Assembly: GCA_004211695.1 (NCBI GenBank)
Contig: SEEV01000021.1
Location: 1-44,994 of the forward strand
Origin: Rhodococcus sp. (in: high G+C Gram-positive bacteria)
GTDB taxonomy: Bacteria > Actinomycetota > Actinomycetes > Mycobacteriales > Mycobacteriaceae
Direction: 5' to 3'
DNA length: 44,994 nt
The translations under genes were made by a program, and so were the position numbers. The number at the start of each line of letters is the position of its first letter. Position 1 is the stretch's first letter. The notes under the pieces are model-generated. The model saw nothing but the letters and a program-made list of their open reading frames with translations. It had not been told where the DNA came from and did not search any database. Of this stretch, positions 31,101 through 43,100 are shown one piece after another.

Positions 31101-34100
31101 TGTCCGCCAAGCAGATCGAGCGTTGGCGTGCGGCTCTGGACGGTGCGCCCGAGGCACTCGATCTGCCTACGGACCACCCTCGTCCCGCGGTAGCGTCGCA
31201 CCGCGGCGAACGTGTGGGCTTCGAGATCGATGCCGACACCCACCGGGGGCTGGTCGAGCGCGCCCAGAAGGGCGGCACCACGCTGTTCATGGTTGTTCAT
31301 GCTGCGTTCGCGACGCTCTTGCACAGGCTCAGCGGCGGCACGGACATCGTGATCGGCACACCCGTCGCCGGCCGCGGCGACGAGGGACTCGACCCGCTCG
31401 TCGGAATGTTCGTGAACACCCTGGCCTTGCGCACACGGATTCACCCCGGCGAGAGTTTCGGAGCTCTCCTGGAACAGGTGCGCGATGTCGATCTCACGGC
31501 GTTCCAGGACACAGAGGTTCCCTTCGACCGGCTCGTCGAGATCCTGCGTCCCACCCGGTCGTCCGATCGGCACCCGCTGTTCCAGGTGATGTTCGCCTTC
31601 CAGAACCTGCGACCGGTGACGCTGGAACTGCCGCAGTTGGTGGTGGAGGCCGTCGACTTCGATCCCCACATCGCGAAGTTCGATCTGGATCTGGCGCTCG
31701 CCGAGATCGTGGACGACGCCGGACACCACAACGGGATCTCCGGTGCCTTCACATTCGCATCGGAACTCTTCGAACGCGCCACCGTCGCGGGATTCGCGGA
31801 CCGATTCCTGCGGATCCTCGAGGCGGTCGCTTCCGCCGACGACATCGCCGTCGGCGATATCGCCATCCTGGGTGCGGCCGAGCAACAGTCCCTCGCACCG
31901 GTGTGGGGCGGGCCGCTTCGCGTGAACGCCACCCTGCCCGAGCTGCTCGTCGCGACGGCGGAACGGTATCCGGACTCGACTGCGGTCGTCTTCGACGGTG
32001 GATCGATCGACTACCGTGAGCTGGACCGGCGATCGACGCAGCTGGCACGTGCACTCATCGGGATGGGCGTCGGCCCGGAAACCTACGTCGCAGTGGCCTT
32101 GCCGCGCTCGTTCGAATCGGTGCTGTGCGTTTGGGCCGCTGCCAAGACCGGTGCGGCCTATGTTCCGATCGACCCCACGCATCCGGTGGACCGCATCGCG
32201 CACATTCTGCGGGATTCGGGGGTCGTCGTCGGTGTCACCCGCGCCGAGTTCGCCGCACACCTCCCGGTTGTGACCGACTGGCTCGTACTCGACGACCCGG
32301 AGGTGCTCCGCGAATTGTCCTCGGCGAGCACGGAGCCGGTCGGGGACGCGGACCGCACCTCCGCACTGCACGTCGATCATCCCGCTTATCTCATCTACAC
32401 GTCGGGTTCGACGGGACTGCCCAAGGGCGTGGTGGTCTCCCACCGCGGTCTCGCGAATCTCGCCGGCTCGTATACCACCGCGGTGCGGGCCACCGAGGAG
32501 TCCCGGGTCGCGCACCTCGCGTCCCCGACGTTCGACCTGTCCGTCCTCGAACTGCTCCTGGCCCACACTTCCGGGGCCGCGCTGGTGGTCTGTCCGCCCG
32601 GTGTGTACGGCGGCGTAGAGCTACACGAGGTGTTGCAGTCCGAACGCGTCACGCACATGACGATCACGAATGCTGCTCTGGCGTCCGTCGACCCGGAGGG
32701 ACTGGACGACCTACGGTCGATCGTGGTCGGCGGCGACGCCTGCCCACCGGAGACGGTGGCGCGATGGGCCGACCGGATCGAACTCGTCAACGGATACGGT
32801 CCCACCGAAGTGACGGTGGGCGCCACGTTCAGCTCGGTGCTCGAACCTGGCAGAGACATCACCATCGGCGGGCCGCTGCCCGGGGTCGCCGCCGTGGTTC
32901 TCGATTCGAGGCTGCAGCCCGTGCCGGTCGGTGTCGTGGGAGAGTTGTATCTGCTGGGACCGGCTCTGGCACGCGGGTACCACGAGCGTGCCGCGCTCAC
33001 GGCAGACCGCTTCGTGGCCAGTCCGTTCGAGGCCGCCGGTGCCCGGATGTACCGCACCGGTGACCTAGTGCGCTGGCGCGCAGTACATTCCGGTGTGACT
33101 GGCAGCATGACCGACGGAACTCTTCCCGGACATGCGATCGAATACCTCGGCCGCTCCGACCATCAGGTCAAGGTTCGCGGCCTTCGTATCGAACTCGGCG
33201 AGATCGATGCCGCCCTCAACGCACATCCCGACGTCGAATTCGCTGCCACCCTGGGCTACGAGTCGCCCTCGGAAACACGACTGGCATCGCACGTGCTCGT
33301 CGGTGCGGGCGCCGACCGTGATCCGGCAGCTCTGCTCGCGTTCCTGCGTCAGGCACTGCCGGGGTACATGGTTCCGTCGGCGCTGGTGTTCCTGGACACC
33401 ATCCCGCTGACGCCGAATGGCAAACTCGACCGGGGCGCCCTGCCCGCGCCCGACTTCGGCGCGGCAGCCAAGAAGATCGCGTACCGGGCGCCGCGGAACC
33501 CCCTGGAGCGGTCGATCGCGGATGCGTTTGCCGAAGTGCTGGGCGGTACGGACATCGGTCTCGACACGGATTTCTTTGATGCAGGCGGTAACTCGCTCTC
33601 CGCGACCCGGGTGACCGCCCGGGTCGGCGCCCTGCTCGACATCCGGGTCACGGTGCGTGACGTCTTCGAAGCCCCGACCGTCCTCGCGCTGGCAGATTCG
33701 CTGGCGCCGCGAATGTCCGGGGCCGGCGACGGCGTTTCCGCCGGACCGGCTCTGGTGCCGCAGCCGCGTCCCGACCGGATCCCGCTGTCGCTCGCACAGC
33801 AGCGGATGTGGTTCCTCAACCAATTCGACACCTCGTCGGCGACGTACAACCTGCCCGCGGCCGTCCGGCTGACCGGATCGCTCGACGGTGCGGCACTGAG
33901 GTCGGCGATCGACGATCTGATCAGCCGGCACGAATCGCTGCGGACCGTCTTCCCCGATACGCGCGGCGGTCCCCACCAGGTGATACTCGAACCCGGAGAG
34001 GTCACCCTCGACGTCGCACCGGTCCGGGTGAGCGAAGCCGCACTGCACTCGGACCTCCAGGAGTTCCTCCTGGCCGGGTTCGACGTCTCCCAAGCCGTGC

Positions 34101-37100
34101 CACTGCGGGTGAAGGTGTACTCGCTCGGCGACACCGAGCACGTCCTCGCCCTCGTCGTCCACCACATCTCGGCCGATGGCGCGTCGATGGAACCGCTGAT
34201 CCGGGACCTGATGATCGCCTACGCGAGCCGCGCCGCGGGCCGGGCGCCCGACTGGGCGCCGCTGCCGGTGCAGTACGCCGACTTCGCGCTGTGGCAGCGG
34301 AAGGTGCTCGGCGACGAGTCCGATCCGGCCAGCCTCGCCGCCGCGCAACGGGAGTACTGGACCCGGTCGCTCGCCGGCGTCCCGGACCAGATGTTCCTCC
34401 CGGGTGACCGGGGCAGGCCCGCCGTCCCGTCCCATCAGGGTGCGGCAACGCGGTTCACCCTCGACGCCGACACGCACCGGGCCCTGGTCGAGCTCGCCCG
34501 GGCGCACGGCGCCAGCCTCTTCATGGTCGCCCACGCCGCCCTCGCCGTGCTGCTGGGTCGCCTCAGCACCACCTCCGACATCACCGTCGGCACGGCCGTC
34601 GGCGGGCGTGGCCGGGCGGAACTCGACGACATCATCGGGATGTTCGTCAACACCCTCGTCCTGCGCACGACGGTGGACCCGGGAGCGTCGTTCGTGGCGC
34701 TGCTCGAGCAGGCCCGGGACGTCGACCTCGAGGCATTCGCCCACTCCGACCTGCCGTTCGAGCGGCTGGTCGAAGTCCTGAGCCCCGTCCGCTCCACCTC
34801 GCACCATCCGCTGTTCCAGGTGGCGCTCGGCGTGGACGCGGTGTCTGCGGACCGACTCGAACTGGACGGACTGTCCGTGGAACCGGTCGCCGCCCCGGTG
34901 AGCATCGCGAAGTTCGACCTGCACGTCACGCTCACCGAGCGGCTGGGCGACGCGGCCGAGGCCGCCGGGATCGACGCTGAAATCGTTTACGCGACAGACA
35001 TTTTCGATGAATCCACCGCGTCCGAGTACGCGGCACGTCTGCGCCGGATCTTCGAGGCGGTGGTCGCCGACCCGCAACGGCCGATCGGGGACATCCCCGT
35101 CCTGGGCGAAGAGGAATATGCGGCGCTCACCCCGGTGCGCGGCGCCGACGCCCGGCCGGTGCAGTTGCTGCCCGAGATCCTCTCCGGCGCCGTCGCCGCG
35201 GCTCCCGAGGGTCCGGCGGTCGTCTTCGAGGGCGAGAGCCTGTCGTACCGGGATCTCGACGAACAGTCGAACCAGCTGGCCCGGTTGCTCGTCGACCGGG
35301 GAGTGGGACCTGAGACCCGGGTCGTGCTGGCGCTGCCGCGGTCGTTCGAATCCGTGGTGGCCGTGTGGGCGGTGGCGAAGACCGGCGCCGCCTTCGTTCC
35401 CGTCGACCCCGGGTATCCCGCCGACCGCATCCTGCACATGGTGCAGGACTCCGGGGCGATGGTCGGGATCACCGTGTCCGCGAAACAGGAACTCCTCCCG
35501 GACTCGATCCGGTGGATGGTGCTGGACGACCCGGCACTCGAGGTGCGCTGCACCCACGAATCCCGGTTGCCGCTCACCAACCGCGACCGCATGCGGCCGA
35601 TCCTGTCCGATCAGGTGGCCTATGTCATCTACACGTCGGGATCCACCGGCCGGCCCAAGGGCGTCGCGGTCACGCACCGCGGCCTGATGAACCTGGTGAC
35701 CGACGAGCGTGAGCTCCTCGGGGTGACGTCCCGTTCGCGGACACTGCATTTCGCCTCCCCGAGTTTCGACGCATCCGTCTTCGAGATGCTGATGGCGCTC
35801 GGCGCGGGAGCGACAATGGTCATCGCGCCGCCCACGATCTACGGCGGATCGGAACTCGCGGAACTGCTCGCCGCCGAACACGTCACCCATGCGTTCTCCA
35901 CGCCGGCGGCGCTGGCGTCGGTGGACCATCATGGGCTCGACGAACTGGCCGTGGTCGTGGTCGCGGGTGACGTGTGCCCACCGGAACTGGTCGCCCGCTG
36001 GGCGCCCGGGCGACGCATGGTCAACGCGTACGGTCCCAGTGAGGCGACGATCATGTCGTCCATCACCGAACCGCTGCGGGCCGGTGAACCGGTCACCATC
36101 GGCGGCCCGAGCCGCGGAGTGCGGGCACTCGTCCTGGACGCGCGGCTGCGTCCGGTGCCGGTGGGTGTGCCGGGCGAACTGTACGTCGGGGGACCGAGCC
36201 TCGCCCGCGGCTACCTGGGACGGCCGGGACTGACCGCCGAACGCTTCGTCGCCGACCCCTACGGGGAGCCCGGCGAACTCATGTACCGCACCGGCGACCT
36301 CGTCCGGTGGCGGGAGAACCGGGTGCTCGACTTCGTCGGCCGCACCGACCACCAGGTGAAGATCCGCGGGTTCCGCATCGAACTCGGCGAGATCGACGCC
36401 GCGCTCACCGCGCACCCGCAGATCGAGTACGCCACCACGATCGGGTACGAGCACCCGAACGGGGAGACCTCCCTCGTCGCATACGTGCTCCCGTTCACCG
36501 GCGAGGACGTGGACAGGGTCGAGGTCGCGAACTTCGTGGGCCGGACCCTGCCCGCCTACATGGTCCCCGCGTCCGTCACCCTCCTCGACGCCCTGCCTCT
36601 CACCCCCGCGGGCAAACTCGACCGGGCCGCGCTACCCCAGCCGGTCTTCGCGGCGGCGGCGCGGGTCTTCGAGGCACCACGGAACCCGATGGAACTGATC
36701 GTCGCCGGCATCTTCTCGGACATCCTCGCCTTGCCCGAGATCGGCATCCACGACAGCTTCTTCGACCTCGGCGGCAACTCGCTGCTCGCCACCCAGGTGG
36801 TGTCGCGGATCAACGCCGCCGTCGACGTCCACGTCGGCGTGCGCGAGGTGTTCGAATCGCCGAACGTCGCGACCCTCGCGGCGCGGATCACCGAAACCAC
36901 CACCCACGGTGTGCGCCGCCCCGCGCTGGCGGCGCGGCCCCGGCCCGACCGCATTCCGCTGTCGCCGGCGCAGCAGCGAATGTGGTTCATCAACCAGTTC
37001 GACACCGCATCACCCGCCTACAACCTCCCCGTCGCGCTCCGGCTGTCGGGCGAGGTGGACGTGCGCGCCATGCAGATCGCGATCGCCGACCTCGTCGGCC

Positions 37101-40100
37101 GGCACGAGGCATTGCGCACCGTCTACCCCGATTCCGCCGACGGACCGCACCAGGTGATCGTGCCCGCCGGTGACGCGGTTCCCGACCTAACCCCGGTCCC
37201 GGCACACCCCGACGACATCCTCGAGCGGGTGACAGCGCTCGTGACGACCGGCTTCGACGTGACCGCGGACGTGCCGCTGCGCGCGCGGATGTACCGCGTC
37301 GGCGCCGACGACTACGTCCTCGTGATGGTGGCCCACCACATCTCCGGTGACGGCTGGTCGCTCGCCCCGCTGGCCCGCGACGTCATGCTCGCGTACACCG
37401 CCCGCGCCGAGGGCCACGTTCCCCGCTGGACACCGCTGCCGGTGCAGTACGCCGATTACAGCCTGTGGCAACGGGACCTGCTCGGCGACGAGGCCGATCC
37501 CGAATCGGTGGCCACCGCCCAGATCGCGTACTGGACCCGCACGCTCGAGGGCCTGCCGGATCGGCTCGCCCTGCCGGCGGATCGTCCCCGGCCCGCGGTC
37601 GCCTCCCACCGGGGCGGGCACGTGCCGTTCACCATCGACGCCGGCACCCACAGCGCACTGCTGGCACTCGCCCGGGCACGGAGTGCCTCGCTGTTCATGG
37701 TGATGCACACCGCGCTCGCGGTGCTGCTCGCACGACTGAGCAACGAGTCCGACATCGCCGTCGGCGCCCCCATCGCCGGCCGCGGCGAGGAATCCCTCGA
37801 CGAACTCGTCGGCATGTTCGTGAACACCCTGGTCCTGCGCACCCCGATCGATCCCGCGAGTTCGTTCGCGGACAGCCTGAACGTCGCCCGGTCGACCGAC
37901 CTGAGCGCGTTCGCGCACTCCGACATTCCGTTCGAACGGCTCGTCGACGTGCTGAACCCGGCCCGCTCCCGCTCGCACCACCCGCTGTTCCAGGTGGCGT
38001 TCTCGTTCCAGAACCTCGCCGCCACGACCCTCGAGCTGCCGGGCCTGCACGTCGAGGGGCTCGACGTGCCGAACGCGATCTCCAACTTCGATCTGCATCT
38101 GACGCTGTCCGAGAAGCACGACGTCGACGGAACCCCGGACGTGATCGAGGCCCAGTTCACCTACGCCACCGACCTCTTCGACGAATCGACCGTGCGAACG
38201 TTCGCGGAACGCTTCGCCCGCATCCTCGCGTCGGTCCTCCGGAATCCGGACATCGCGGTCGGGGCCATCGACCTGCTCGACGGCAGCGAACGGCACTCCG
38301 TCCTCGCCGAGTTCAACGACACCACCGTCGATCTGCCGCCGACGACGCTCACCGACCTGTTCTCCGCCCAGGCGGCGCGCACACCCGATGCGGTCGCGGT
38401 CTCGTTCGACGGCACCGAACTCACGTACGCGGAGTTCGGCCGCCGAGTCGACGCGCTCGCCCACCGGCTGATCGATCGCGGCGTGGGACCGGAAACCGTG
38501 GTGGGACTGGCGATGAACCGGTCGATCGAACTGCTGGTCGGGCTGTACGCGGTGCTGCGGGCCGGTGGGGCGTACCTGCCGATCGACCTCACCCACCCCG
38601 CCGAGCGCCTCGTCTACGTACTCGACACGGCGCGACCGGTGTGCATCCTCACGACGTCCTCGGACGGGTTCGCCGCCGAGCACGTTCCCGTGATCGAGAT
38701 CGACACCCTCGATCTCACCGGTTTCCCGCACGAGCCGGTGACCGACGCGCACCGGCTCGCCCCGCTGCGGCCGGAGAACACGGCGTACCTGATCTTCACA
38801 TCCGGTTCCACCGGACGGCCCAAGGGTGTTGCGGTGTCGCATGCCGCCATCGCGAACCAATTGCGCTGGAAACAACACGAATACCCGCTCGACACGACGG
38901 ATGCCGTGGTGCAGAAGACACCGGCGACGTTCGACGTGTCGGTGTGGGAACTGTTCTGGCCGCTCACCGCCGGAGCCCGCCTCGTCGTCGCCCGGCCGGA
39001 CGGTCACCGCGACCCGGCGTACTTGGCGGACCTGATGCGTGAGCAGCGGGTCACGACAGCGCATTTCGTGCCGTCGCTGCTGGAGGCCTTCATGGCGACC
39101 CCGGGCGCGGGGGAGCAGCCGGCCCTGCGCCGGGTGCTGTGCATCGGCGAGGCGCTGCCCGCCGACACCGCGGCGCGCTTCGGCCGCCTGTTCGGCACGG
39201 TCGCGCTGCACAACTTGTACGGGCCCACCGAGGCCGCCGTGTCGGTGACCGCCTGGACCCACACCGCCACCGAGACCGACAGCATTCCGATCGGCGGCCC
39301 CGAGTGGAACACGCAGGTGTTCGTGCTGGACGCCCGGCTGAATCCGGTTCCCGTCGGGGTGGCGGGCGAGCTGTACCTGGCCGGTGAGCAACTGGCCCGC
39401 GGGTACGTGGGTCGCACCGACCTGACGGCCGAGCGCTTCGTCGCCAACCCCTTCGATGCGCCCGGTGCGCGGCTGTACCGCACGGGTGACGTGGTCCGGT
39501 GGCGCATCCGGGACGGAAAGGGCGTCCTCGAGTACCTCGAACGCTCCGACTTCCAGGTGAAGGTCCGTGGATTCCGGATCGAACTCGGCGAGATCGAGGC
39601 TGCACTGGCGGCGAGCACGGGTGTGGGACACGCCGTCGTGATCGCACACCAGGATCCGCACACCGGGACCGCCCTGGTCGGGTACGTCGTCGCCGAGGAC
39701 GGCGCCACGGTCGACCCGGCCGCGGTGCTGGCCGAGGTCGGCGACACCGTGCCGAGCTACATGGTGCCCGCATCCCTGGTCGTGCTCGCGGCACTGCCGC
39801 TGACCGCGAACGGCAAACTCGACCGCAAGGCCCTGCCCGCCCCCGACTTCGACTCGGCGACAGTGGAATACCGTGCCCCCTCGACACCCACCGAGGAGAT
39901 CGTAGCCGGGGCGTTCGCCGACGTGCTCGGCGTGGAACAGATCGGGGCGGCCGCGAACTTCTTCGACCTGGGCGGCAACTCCCTCGTCGCCACCCGGGTG
40001 GTCGCCCGGCTGTCGGAGGGGCTCGGGCGCCGCGTGGAGATCCGCTCCCTGTTCGAGGCCCCCACGGTCTCCGCCCTTGCGTCACTGCTGGATTCGCTCG

Positions 40101-43100
40101 ACGCGACCGCAGCCGCGCGACCGGCGCTCGCGCCCGCGGTGCGCCCCGAACACATACCGCTGTCGTCGGCGCAGCACCGAATGTGGTTCCTCAACAGGTT
40201 CGACCCGGACTCCGCCGTGCACAACATCCCGGTGGCCGTCCGGCTGTCGGGCGCACTGGACGTCGACGCACTGCAGTGCGCGGTCACCGACGTCGTCGGC
40301 AGGCACGAGTCGCTGCGCACGGTGTACCCGGATTCGGCCGACGGCCCGCACCAGGTGATCCTGCCCGTCGGTGGGGTGGGGACCGAGCTGTCGGTCGTCA
40401 CGACCGAGGAATCGGCGCTACCCACCCTGATCGTCGACCTCGTGACCACCGGTTTCGACGTCACCACCGAAGTTCCTGTGCGGGTCCGGATCTTCCGGAT
40501 GTCGGCGACCGAACACGTGCTGGTGCTGGTCGTGCATCACATCTCCGGCGACGGCTGGTCGATGGCGCCTATGGTCCGCGACGTGATGACGGCGTACGCG
40601 GCACGGTCCGCGGGCGCTGCGCCGGGCTGGGAGCCGCTGCCGGTCCAGTACGCCGACTACGCACTGTGGCAGCGGGCACTGCTCGGGGACGAGACCGATC
40701 CCGAATCGTTGGCCGCGCGGCAACTCGCGTTCTGGACGCGCACCCTCACGGGCACGCCCGGTCAGCTGGACCTGCCGACCGACCGGCCGCGTCCCGCGGT
40801 CGCGTCGTATCGAGGAGGCACCGTCGACTTCACCGTGCCGTCCGATCTGCACAACGGCCTGCTCGGTGCGGCGAGGGACGCGAACGCCACCCTGTTCATG
40901 GTCGTGCACTCGGCGCTGGCGGTGCTGCTGAGCCGCCTCGCGGGTGCGGGCGACATCGCGATCGGCACCCCGGTCGCCGGACGCGGTGAACGCGAACTCG
41001 ACGACCTGATCGGCATGTTCGTCAACACATTGGTGTTGCGACAGCAGGTCGACCTGGGCCGGACCTTCGCCCAACTTGTCGCCGACGTGCGGGAGACCGA
41101 TCTGGCCGCCTTCGCCCATGCGGACGTCCCGTTCGAGCGTCTGGTGGAGGTGATCAACCCCGAGCGTTCCACCGGGCGGCACCCGTTGTTCCAGGTGATG
41201 CTCGCGTTCCAGAACCTGGACCAGGCCACCCTGGAACTGGGCGACCTGTCGGTGAGCGGCGTCGACTTCGACGTGGACATCACCACATTCGATCTGCAAC
41301 TCACCCTGATGGAGCAGTTCGATTCCGACGGCCGCCCGGACGGGATGGCGGCTCGCCTCACGTATGCCTCCGACCTGTACGACGAGCCGTCCATGCACGT
41401 GTTCGGGCAACGGTTCCTGCAGGTACTGCGGGCGGCCACCGACAGCCCGGACGCCGCGGTCGGCGACATCGACGTCCTCGGCAGCGGCGAGCGGAAGCAG
41501 ATCGCCGGCACCAACGCCACGTCGCACGACGTGCTCGCCGGCACCCTGACCTCGCTGTTCGATGCACGGGTCGCCGCGGACCCCGACCGGCTCGCGGTGG
41601 TCTTCGGCAGGGACGAGCTGACCTACACCGAGTTCGACGCCCGCGTGAACAGACTGGCGCGCCGCTTGATCGAGCTGGGCGTCGGCCCCGAGTCGGTGGT
41701 GGCGGTGGCGATGCGCCGCTCGATCGATCTGCTGGTGTCGATCTATGCGGTGGTGAAGGCCGGCGGCACCTACCTGCCGGTCGACCCCGACCATCCGGCC
41801 GAGCGCACCGCGCATATCGTCGACACCGCGCGGCCCGCATGTGTGCTGGTCAGCGGTGACGGCGCCCGCCTGGGTGGGGGAAGGATCCCCGTCGTCGACG
41901 TCGCCGCCGAGGACCTGTCCGGCTACGGCAGCACGCCCGTCACCGATATGGACCGGCTGCGGCCGTTGACCGCGGCGAACACGGCGTACGTGATCTTCAC
42001 GTCCGGTTCGACGGGCCGGCCGAAGGGTGTTGCGGTCAGCCACGGTGCGATCGTGAACCGCCTGCTGTGGATGCAGCACGAATACGGGCTGACCAGCGAG
42101 GACGTCGTGGTGCAGAAGACGCCGGTGACGTTCGACGTGTCGGTGTGGGAGCTGTTCTGGCCGCTGCAGGTGGGTGCCACTCTGGTGGTCGCCGCACCCG
42201 ACGGTCACCGCGATCCGCGGTACCTGACGGGGCTCGTGCAGGAACGTCACGTGACGACCCTGCACTTCGTGCCGTCGATGCTGTCGGTGTTCACCGCGGA
42301 ACCTGATGCGGCGCAGTGTGAGTCGTTGCGGTTGGTGTTCTGTTCGGGTGAGGCGTTGACACCGGAGCAGGTGTCGCGGTTCCGGTCGGTCAGTGGTGCG
42401 GATCTGCACAACTTGTACGGTCCGACGGAGGCGGCGGTCGACGTCACGTACTGGGAGACGGGTCCGGCGGACACGCACACGGTGCCGATCGGGCGTCCGG
42501 TGTGGAACACGCAATTGCATGTGCTCGATGCCCGGTTGCATCCGGTGCCGAACGGGGTGGCGGGGGAGTTGTATCTGGCGGGGGATCAGCTGGCGCGGGG
42601 ATACCTGAACCGCGCGGATCTGTCGGCGGAGCGGTTCGTGGCGAACCCGAGCCTGGTGGGTGGGCGGATGTACCGTACGGGTGATCTGGTGCGCCGCCGC
42701 ACCGACGGTGCGCTGGAGTATCTGGGTCGGACGGATTTCCAGGTGAAGTTGCGCGGTCAGCGGATCGAGCTGGGGGAGATCGAGACCGCGCTCGAGACCC
42801 ATCCGGAGGTGACGCAGGCGGTCGTGGCGGTGCACCGCGACGAACGCGGCGAGGAAGCCCTCGTGGCGTATCTCGTGGGACGGTGCGCGGCCGACTGGAC
42901 CGACGTACGTGCGCACCTGGCTGCCCGGGTTCCGTCGTACATGATCCCGGCGCACGTGGTGCACCTCGACAGCCTGCCGCTGTCGGTCAACGGCAAACTC
43001 GACCGTAGGGCGCTACCCGCGCCCGCCCGTTCCGCGGCCGCCGAGTACCAGGCCCCGCGAACGTCGGCCGAGCGTGCCGTCGTCACGGTGTTCGAGGACG

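Noticed and set aside
33065..36454. 1129-codon minus-strand ORF within the synthetase gene
   Set aside because: Long antisense frames are expected opposite GC-rich NRPS sequence. It has no domain and follows the codon periodicity of the plus strand.
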